DNA from: Linnemannia schmuckeri | Taxonomy: Eukaryota; Mortierellomycota; Mortierellomycetes; Mortierellales; Mortierellaceae | Reading direction: 5' to 3' | DNA length: 64,000 nt | Assembly: GCA_029449235.1 (NCBI GenBank) | Contig: JANATG010000022.1 | Location: forward strand, 124,001 to 188,000 | Shown: piece by piece, positions 55,886 to 64,000 of the stretch | How positions within the stretch are numbered: position 1 is the first letter of the stretch | How the letters are laid out: every line of letters begins with the position of its first letter | Translations under genes and position numbers: made by a program | Notes under the pieces: generated by a model | What the model was told of the DNA's origin: nothing | Database searches by the model: none | Seen by the model: only the letters and a program-made list of their open reading frames with translations

Positions 55886-58800
55886 ATGTCGTCCATCGAA
55901 AAGGTAAATATACCTCGACTTACACATACTAAAAAGCAAACGCTTTTCATTCATGAAAGCTCATTCGCATTGTAATGACAATTATTTACCCCTCTCGTTT
56001 TGCGCGTCGCCTTTTCTTCTCTCCTTCCTTTCCACCTTTTAGTTAATGATTCGAGGGATACGCTCGTTTGCAGCGGACACAGGAGATGCGGCAACGATTA
56101 CATTCTATTCACCACTGACACTTATCACTGGTCACAACGGATCAGGAAAGACGACGATTATCGAGTGTTTAAAGTATGCTACTACGGGAGACATGCCGCC
56201 CGGCAGCAAGACTGGTGCCTTTATCAACGACCCCAAGGTGCCTAATCTTCTTTACTTATTCCTTGACCAAGAATATACCTCAAGAGAAAAATTTTTCTGA
56301 CAGCGTCATGTAATGAATTACGCATCACCTTGGGAAACATCTAGATGACGGACAGTCCAAGTATCAAAGCCCAAGTCCGCCTCCGCTTCAAGAACGTCAA
56401 CCACCAAACCATGTCCGTCGTCCGCTGCCTCTCGCTCACCGCCAAGAAAACCGGCTACACTCAAAAGACACTCGAAAACGTCCTTGCCGCATTGGACTCG
56501 GCGACAGGAGAGCTGGTGACGGTCAGTTCGAAATGTGCAGAGATCGATACGGATGTGCCGAATCACTTGGGGGTCTCAAGGGCGATCTTGGATAATGTGA
56601 TCTTTTGTCATCAGGAAGAGGCTAATTGGCCGTTGTCGGAGCCCAGTATCTTGAAGAAGAAGTTTGATGATATCTTTGCTTCTACAAAGTAAGGAAATAT
56701 TTGTGTGGTTGTTGCTTTTTAGCTCGGGGCTATGTTCGTCGAAGGCATGATCGCTAACGCCATGACGGCTTGGATGGATAGGTACACGAATGTGCTGGAG
56801 TCGATCAAGAGTATCAAGAAGGAGAAGACACAGGATCTCAAAGTTATGCACGCGAGTCTGGAATTTCTCCGTCGCAACAAGGATAAGGCTGAACGAGTAA
56901 GCACTTTGTTATTTGTGAAGCATTAATCATACTGTGCATATTTCAGGCCCACGCTCTGTGATTAACATACTTTTCCATCACTGAATAATAAGATTCGAGA
57001 TTCTTTGCAGAGGAGCGGAGAGAATATTGATAAGAGTCAGGAGAGGATCGACGAGCTGGAGATCGAGATTTCACGGTGTGCAGAGGAGATCAGTCGATTG
57101 ATGGAGAGGACAAGGGAGCTGCAGGCAATCGAAGCTACGCTGAACGCACTTTCACACGAGCGCAAGGCGGCCCTTTCAAACATTCGGGAACTGGAAGGGA
57201 CCTTCACGCTCTATTCCGAGTCCGACACTGACCTCCAGGAGATGCTGTTCAAGCATGACCTCAGTCTCAAAACAGCAGATCAGGAGAAACTCAAACAGGA
57301 GCGACAGAAACAAAAAGCTGCCAGTGCAATCGCCAACTTGCAATCATCTGTCAGCAACAACCAGCAAAGGATTGGACAACTTAAGGCCTCGATCGAGAGC
57401 AACAAGAAGAAGCAGGCTGAAAGAGATCAGCTGATTAACGAACTTGCTCAGCTTTATTCATATGATGGATTTGACTCTTTGCCGCTGGTCAACTCGGATG
57501 TCATACGGTTCGTCAACAAGCTCGACATCCAGGTGCAGCAAAGATCTAGCGAAGTGGAGCGACTGAAGAGCGAGATTAGAGCCAAGGAGCAGGGAGTTCG
57601 GTCACAGCTTGCGGACAAGAAGGCTAGGGTTGATATGTCATCGTCTTTGAAAGGAAAGTCACAGGCGTCCATTTCGTCCGCTCAAGTAAAACTTCGCCAA
57701 CAGAAGGCGGAACTTGTCAAGTATCAGTCGACTGATGCTGAAATCGAGTCTATCGAAATCCGTCTGGTAGAGCAGGTGCAGACTCTTGTTTTTTTTGTCG
57801 CGCCTTTGGTGGTATGCGTTAGTTATCGAGTCCATTGTTGTGCAAATTCTTAACATTTTATTCGATTTTCACACGTTTAGGAATCTGCGTTGACGGCGCT
57901 AAAGGCGACTGATCCAGGACTGGAATCATTGGAGTCGCAAAAGCGCGCCATGATGGCGGATATTGAGGCGTTCGAGAACGATCTTTCAAGACTCAGCGAG
58001 CAGATCTCTTCTCAGGTCCAGTCAGCGGGATCCCAGGCGCGTCTGACATTGATGAAGAACCGACACTCGCAGCGTGCCGAGCAGATTCAGACCTTGTAAG
58101 TTGTTGCGGACGTTTCTTTTGAATGGATGGCTGTGGTCCTAATAGAACATGTCAACAGATAGGCTGACTCCCACTTCTTCTTGACATATACTAATAGGAT
58201 GGCCGAGAACAGCACAGGTTTCCAGTCAGTATTGAAGTATGATGTATCACCAGAAACTGTCGAGGAGAGCCTTGAGCCCATCCTGCGTGAAAAGGGGATG
58301 TCTGCTAAATTTCCGAGAGAGTCTCTAGAGAAGTACAAACAAGAACGGTCAACCTATGACATTCGTATCGACAGCATCAAAGTCCAGCTCCAAAAACACA
58401 AGGAGACGCTTGAGCGTAAGTTCGCTTTCCTTTTGCATTTATGATTATGAAGTCAGGTCTGTAGGTAGACGTACTGACCGACACGATGTTTTCATTCTCG
58501 TGTCTTTAGATATTGAGGCCAGGATCGTCTCTGAGTGCGGAACTGCACCCTTCCTCGACTTTCTTGCAGTCAAAGAAGAATCTTTGTCAGAGTTGCGCGA
58601 GTAAGTATCCCTTGTCAAGTATTTCGATATCTAAACATTCATATATGTTCGTATGATGAGGCTAACGCGACTGTTCAACCATGAATGATAGGCAAGTTCA
58701 GGATATGAAGACGATGGGCGCGATGTATGGTCGCTTTGTCGATATGGCAGAGAAGAAGCACGCCTGCCCTCTCTGTTCTCGTGGATTTGATCCTACTCTA

Positions 58801-61466
58801 GAGTCTCAGTTCACGGCCAAGGTAACAGCCAAAGTCGTGTTACTCGAACGTCATATCTCAAGTTGATTTGAAAATGCTCTGGTGCTGACCGCCATTATCT
58901 TCGTACTTTCCTTATAGTTGCGACGACTGATGAGCAAGGCTGAAAATGACGACGAGCACGAGTTGGCAGCACTAGAGACCACCGTGGCGACTCTTCGATT
59001 ACTCAAATCGGCCTACGACTCTGCGGAGCAATTGAAGGCCAAGGACGTCCCCACCTTGAAGGAACAGCTCGCTGAACTGGAAAAGAAGAGAACATCAGCA
59101 GTCGAGGCCCTCGAAACTGTAAGCGTCTTTAAACATAATTTATGGAAACAAGGTCTTGCTCTTGCACGACACGCACGCGCTAACTGACGGTTTCCATGTA
59201 TTATTTGTTAGGCTGATTTGGAGACGGCGACATTGATGAGTGAGCTGGAGGAAGTTACACGGTTGATGACTGCTGCTAAGGCCATCAGTGCTTTGTGCCA
59301 GGAAAACTCCAAGGACGAATCTGCAATCAAGGATTTGGAGACTGAGCTCATGTGTGCAGGTTCTACAAAGTCTACGGATGAACTCCAGACCGAGTACAGT
59401 GCAATCAAGCAAAAAATGCAGAACACGCGGCAGGAGATGAGCAGACTGAACCAGAGTATCGCCCAAACGACTTCAGAGATCGGGATGAAGGAGCAGGCGA
59501 TCCGATCATTGCGGGATAAGAATGGACAACTCCAGAACCAACGTCAGCGGCAGGCACAAATTAAGGAGCAGATTGCCGAAATTGAGGTATCGATCCGAAA
59601 CATTACCCAGGAGATGGAGCAATTTGAAGCTGAGAGTCAGAATGTTATACCGGAGATGAATCGATTGAATGAGGAACTGCAGCGGGTAACCGCGGAGGGA
59701 CGGGAGAAGGAGATGAGTGCTCAGCAGATTGTTTTAGAGCTCCAGCGGAATCTTGAACGCGTCCAGATGTACAACAAGGATCTCGAGCGGTAAGCTTTAT
59801 ATCTTTTTCGTGCTTCTTTGTGTGTTACTTCATTTATATGAGAGCGTGCCCTGACAACATTGTTCGTCGTTTAACAACAGAATTGATATCAAGTCGACGG
59901 TGACGGAACTTTCCAAGCTGGAAAGCATGACAGATTCGTACATTGACGAGATTCACCAGCACAGCGATGATCTCCAGGCGGCCGACAAGGAGATGCAGGT
60001 CTTGCAGGAGCAACTGTCTGAGTTCAAGAACCTCCAGCGCAACATTGACGACAATCTGCGGTACAGACGCTACAAAGCCAAGGCACAAGAGCTGGATACA
60101 CGGATTGCGGAAGCAATGTCCAAGAAGAACCAAGACGCGGATGAGACGTATGCGCGCCAACTGAACCGACTGAGCAAGAAGCAGTCGGATCTGAGCTCTG
60201 AGCGTGCTGGTCTGCAGGGTGAGCTGCGACAGATGCAGGACCAGAAGCGGGCGTATGAGAGCGAATTGCAGGGCGAGTACAAAGATGTCGTACAGAATTA
60301 TCACGACAGTCTAATCGGCTATAAGGTACGCATGGGTCGAATGTTTACTGTGTTGGTGATTAATGTTGGATACACAATTGCAAGTATTGTTTACTTAAAT
60401 GCTTTATTTGCGTGCTGGTAGACGACGGAGTTAGCATTGCAGGATTTAGAAAAATACACAAAAGCGTTGCAGAGTGCCATTGTTGAGTACCATGCGATGA
60501 AGATGGAAGAGATTAACAAGTCGATCAAAGAACTCTGGACCAACACGTATCGCGGCACAGGTAAAAATGCTCTCTCTCACACTGACTTGTTGAGCTTTAC
60601 TCGGGGCTTTTTTTGTTGGTTCGGACGTTGTCAAAAAGAAAAAAAGTGGCAACGTCTCTTCCCAAAACTCAATTTTTTTTTTCGATTTTAACTATATCTG
60701 GGTCCAACCCCACACTTTTTTTATGCGTCTTGTACACTTGTTCATTCTTTTTTTAATTCTTTGTTGACATACATAGACATCGATACGATCGAGATCCGGT
60801 CAGACCAAGAAGGTCTGCGGGCGAACCAGGCATACAACTATCGAGTGGTGATGATGCAGAGAGGACGGGCGTTGGATATGAGGAACCGATGCAGTGCAGG
60901 ACAGAAGGTGTTAGCGTCGATTATTATCCGGTTGGCGTTGGCCGAGTCGTTCTCGTTGAACTGTGGGATCTTGGCGCTGGATGAACCGACGACGAATTTG
61001 GATGAAGCTAATATTCAGCAGCTTGCCTACAGTCTTAAAGCGTAAGTCCCTTGTGTCTCTTTTCGTGATTGTGGGTTGCAATTCAGTGTTGATTTTGGCT
61101 ATGTAGTGGAGCGGGTGGTAACAGGGCGTTTTGTTTTTCTTTGTGGTAATTGATATGTAGGATTATTGAGAGACACCGGCAGCAGAGCAACTTTCAGTTG
61201 ATTATCATTACACACGACGAGGACTTCTTGAAGATGCTCAGTTTGACGGATTATGTCGATTACTACTACCGTGTCAAGAAGGATGCCGAGTAAGTTTGTT
61301 TGATTTTTTTGTTTGCTTTGCTTATTGGTTGCTATGTTGCTATGTGTATTTGGTCATGCTGCTCCAAGATTGATATTGAGAAAGCGATGTCTTTTCGTTG
61401 TGGTTTGGTTTTGTGTTTTCTAGTCAGTTCAGCACGATCTGGAAAATGCCTGTTACGGAGGCGTAA
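55886..61466 (+). CDS. RAD50: DNA repair protein RAD50
   Basis: This SMC-like ATPase of the Mre11-Rad50-Nbs1 complex acts at double-strand breaks and telomeres. I read sixteen exons: 55886-55903, 56043-56237, 56345-56688, 56782-56896, 56993-57775, 57881-58095, 58198-58415, 58510-58600, 58692-58821, 58918-59118, 59212-59789, 59881-60325, 60422-60560, 60777-61041, 61161-61289, 61424-61466. All joins keep phase and give 1302 residues, the usual length. Walker A GHNGSGKTT (~36-44), Q-loop region VIFCHQEE, a long coiled coil, the zinc hook CPLC (~685), a second coiled coil, the signature NRCSAGQKVLAS, Walker B LALDEPTTNLDE, and the H-loop ITHDEDF are all intact. Exon 1 is 18 bases, exon 16 is 43. 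The gene converges with biotin synthase. Confidence 0.96.
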
Positions 61467-61831
61467 ATGCCGACTTTGCAAGTTGGTGAGCGTGTATGAT
61501 GTATGGGATCATTGTAAAATAGCGAAAAAAGGAGAAACAACAAATACAGTATCAGAAGAATGATAATCGATTGTGTGATTCAGGAACGCGAATGAGCGAA
61601 GCGCGAGTGTCTGATTTTAGGGACACGCGTCATATCGGTGAAAGACTAAAGAGACAAAACATAAAAAATTAAAGAGTTTTTTTTTTTGGTCTCTTTCGAT
61701 GTCTTTCGACTTTTAGGTGTTCGCTTTGTCAGTCCCCCACACAGCAGTACATCAATAAGAGGCATGCGAATGCGAATAAGAAAGCGAACGAGGCAAAGAG
61801 AAACCGAAAAAAAAGAAGTGAGCCCCACCTC

Positions 61832-61870
<39 letters not shown>

Positions 61871-62190
61871 CTTGGCTTGCCTTGCGTTACTTTTCTGCAA
61901 ATGGGCCATTTGTCATCGGTTTGCGAGTCACTTTTCCAGCCCACCCAAAAAAAAAAAAAAAAAAAAAAAGACAGAAAAAAATCTCCTTCCCCAGACTCCC
62001 AGATTCCCAGCCTCGCAACCAGATCCCTGATGAGCAAACGAGCTATTTTTTTCTTTACAGTAGTGTGAGGTTTTTTTATTTGCATGCGAAAAGAAGAGAG
62101 AGAAGGGAAGAGAAAAAAAAAATAAGAGTCCATTGTTGGGACTAAGTAAAATAGAGAGAAACGAACAGATCCTGAAGAAATATGGAACGT
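61467..62190. other. Convergent 3' spacer between RAD50 and biotin synthase, with T and A runs
   Basis: Contains a run of 34 T (61837-61870) and of 23 A (61947-61969), close enough to form a large AT hairpin-like pair (34 T against 23 A, 76 bases apart). No coding sequence. Both flanking genes end here, so the tracts may lie in 3' UTRs. Confidence 0.6.
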
Positions 62191-63660
62191 TTATGCGTGG
62201 GAGTGATCGTGTCCGCAGCACTCCTTCTTCTCGTTGACGGGCGACTCGGCAGCGAGGTCAACCTTGAAGCTAGCAGCCTTAGGCACCAATCCTATTGATA
62301 TTAGAAAAGAAAAAGACGAGTGAGTCAGTCTTTCTGTTTGATTACCATGTTCTCGATTCACGTTTTCATCTCTTGTTGCAAATCTTGTCGAGTCACCACA
62401 AAAAAAAAAAAAGAGCTCTAACAAAAAAAAAAAAAAAAAGAATAGGGAGAATAGAAAGAAAGAAAAAGAAAGAGGGACTTACCGAGGGTATCAAACATCT
62501 GCTGGTCGGCGTTAAACTTGTTGTTAGGTGTCGTCAACAACTTGTCTCCAGTAAAGATAGAGTTGGCGCCAGCCATAAAGCACAAAGCCTGCTCAGGCTC
62601 CGTGAACCGAACACGACCGGCCGAGAGACGAATCATGGTCTTGGGCATGACGATACGGGCAGTAGCAATCATGCGGACCATATCCCAGACCTTAACAGGC
62701 TCCTGCTTCTCCAGGGGGGTACCCTCAACAGCGAGCAAAGCGTTAACAGGAACAGATTCAGGGTGAGCAGGCATGGTAGAAAGGGTATGGAGCATTCCTA
62801 CACGATCGGTGTCGGTCTCTCCGAGACCAATAATTCCTCCGGAGCAGACAGAGATACCGGCCTCGCGGACCTTGGAGATAGTCTCAAGACGCTCGTCATA
62901 GGAGCGGGTGGTGATGATCTTGGGGTAGTACTCGCGTGAGGTGTCGAGGTTGTGGTTGTAGGCTGTGAGGCCAGCGTCCTTGAGCTGACCTGCCTGCTCG
63001 TCGTTCAACATGCCCAATGTGCAGCACACCTCCATGTCCATCGCTCTGTTGTTTTTTGTTGTTTCATTTTCGTTCGTTGGGTCAGTCGGATGTTGAAAAA
63101 TCGGTGGGAGTGAGCGAGTGAGGGTGTGAAGTGAGGGTGACGAGAGGGAGAGAGAATAAGAGAAGAGGTTAGAAAGTGTCAAGAAAACAGGATTGGCAAT
63201 GGGTGCAGCTGGGGCAAAGGGACAAAGAGGTTTGTCGGGGTGTCCGTACTCCCCTTTCCTGTCCCCTTTCCCTAATCCCAAAAATTATAGTCGATAAGAT
63301 AACAGACACACAAAAAAAGGTAGCGACCCAAAAAAAAAAAAAAAAAAAAAAAAGCACCAGCAAAAGACATTACCTGATCTCCTTGACGAATCCAACAATC
63401 TTCTTAAAGTTGGACTTGCGGCCAGCAAGATCTCTCCAGGCAGCACCCATGCAGAAGCGAGTAGACCCAGCAGCCTTGGCGGCACGGGCAGCCTCGAGGA
63501 CCTCGCCAGTGTCGAGCATCTTTTGGGCCTTGACGACGGTCGAGTAGGAGGACGACTGGGGGCAGTACTTGCAGTCCTCGCTGCAGCCTCCGGTCTTGAT
63601 GCTCAGGAGTGTGCACTGCTGAACGGCCAGAGGGTCAAAGTGCATGCGGTGGACATTGGC
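62191..63660 (-). CDS. BIO2: Biotin synthase, C-terminal part (partial at right edge)
   Basis: This radical SAM enzyme inserts sulfur into dethiobiotin, in mitochondria in fungi. Visible exons (minus): 63660-63374, 63045-62483, 62291-62191, in phase, 316 residues. The first visible exon begins ANVHRMHF after a TCTAG acceptor, so the N-terminus (leader and first residues) lies beyond the right edge or in an exon I cannot see. Motifs: GGCSEDCKYCPQS holds the CxxxCxxC of the [4Fe-4S] cluster; the rest of the TIM barrel carries CCTLGML, YNHNLDTSREYY, GGIIGLGE and RLSAGRVRF. The last residue block is unusual: KKECCGHDHSHA, a Cys/His-rich tail that could bind metal. Confidence 0.94.
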
Positions 63661-64000
63661 CTAGATTTGGATAGAGGGTGGTAAGGGGAGTTAGTTGTTT
63701 GTGAATGTGAGTGCGAGTGGAGTGAGGAGGGGTGATAATGAGTGGATCGAATCCCGACCCAAAATCAGGAGTGAGTGAGTCCCATCAAAAAAAAAAAAAT
63801 CCAAAAAATATATTAGGAGAATGGTGGGGCAATTAGGTGTTCGATAATACCCCCGATAAAAAATAATGCTCTCTTTCTCTGTGTATTCGGCTCCATGTTG
63901 TGGTGTTGTGTCCACAAAACAACGATCCATGAATCGATGATGATGACTCGCGCGTTTTTTTCGTGTTGCTATCGTTGTGTCTCTTGTCGATCCGTTTGTT
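63661..64000 (-). other. Intron or upstream region of biotin synthase, running off the edge
   Basis: No coding exon is evident in the last 340 bases on the minus strand. They are read as the intron preceding the exon that starts at 63660. Introns up to about 690 bases occur elsewhere in the window, so the missing 5' exon may lie just outside. Confidence 0.5.

Noticed and set aside
1..64000. Transposons, CRISPR arrays, telomere repeats, viral insertions
   Set aside because: I saw no transposase, reverse transcriptase, integrase or capsid-like frame, no long terminal or inverted repeats with target duplications, no spaced repeat array and no telomeric motif array.

Overview
This window is nuclear DNA from a filamentous fungus. 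The proteins are eukaryotic: eIF3c, uS12, SRP receptor beta, RAD50 and Elp4. Most genes are cut by short GT..AG introns of about 80 to 150 bases, with occasional ones of 450 to 700. The intergenic DNA is rich in homopolymers and other simple repeats. A tetrahydrobiopterin-type sepiapterin reductase, a LaeA-like methyltransferase and two long Sel1-repeat proteins together suggest Mucoromycota, most likely Mortierellaceae; the genus is an inference. I saw no bacterial operon, CRISPR array, phage or intact transposon.

Layout. The window opens with the 3' end of an Elongator subunit gene (ELP4). A gene-poor stretch follows to 5.3 kb, holding two decayed tandem copies of one lost sequence and an orphan exon. 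From 5.3 to 13.6 kb two minus-strand genes lie head to tail: eIF3c and an HLTF/Rad5-type SNF2 helicase with a RING finger. From 13.6 to 17.5 kb there is no recognised gene, but there are a polypurine tract and a diverged tandem repeat. A small unknown gene (minus) and sepiapterin reductase (plus) are divergently arranged around 18.5 to 19.2 kb. At 21.4 and 22.9 kb sits a tandem pair of paralogous genes for two-helix membrane microproteins of 72 and 73 residues. After 4 kb of empty DNA comes a methyltransferase with an MGNTLCC N-terminus (27.9-30.9 kb) that needs two consecutive microexons. Then follow a secreted-type histidine acid phosphatase (minus), a Sel1 gene, a Sel1-family pseudogene and a second Sel1 gene (33.8-38.7 kb).

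From 40 kb on: an orphan single-pass membrane protein, a CBS/PB1 protein with a C-terminal membrane anchor (minus), SRP receptor beta (plus), another orphan (minus), an AIFM2/FSP1-like flavoprotein (minus), ribosomal protein uS12 (RPS23), RAD50, and the 3' part of biotin synthase (minus), which runs off the right edge.

The genes are mostly unlinked housekeeping functions: translation and targeting (Elp4, eIF3c, uS12, SRPRB), DNA repair (HLTF-like, RAD50) and cofactors (sepiapterin reductase, BioB). The lineage-specific material is in the microprotein pair, the Sel1 locus, the acylated methyltransferase and the relic-bearing spacers. All exon borders were read by eye from splice consensus, reading phase and family similarity. 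They are predictions without transcript support.
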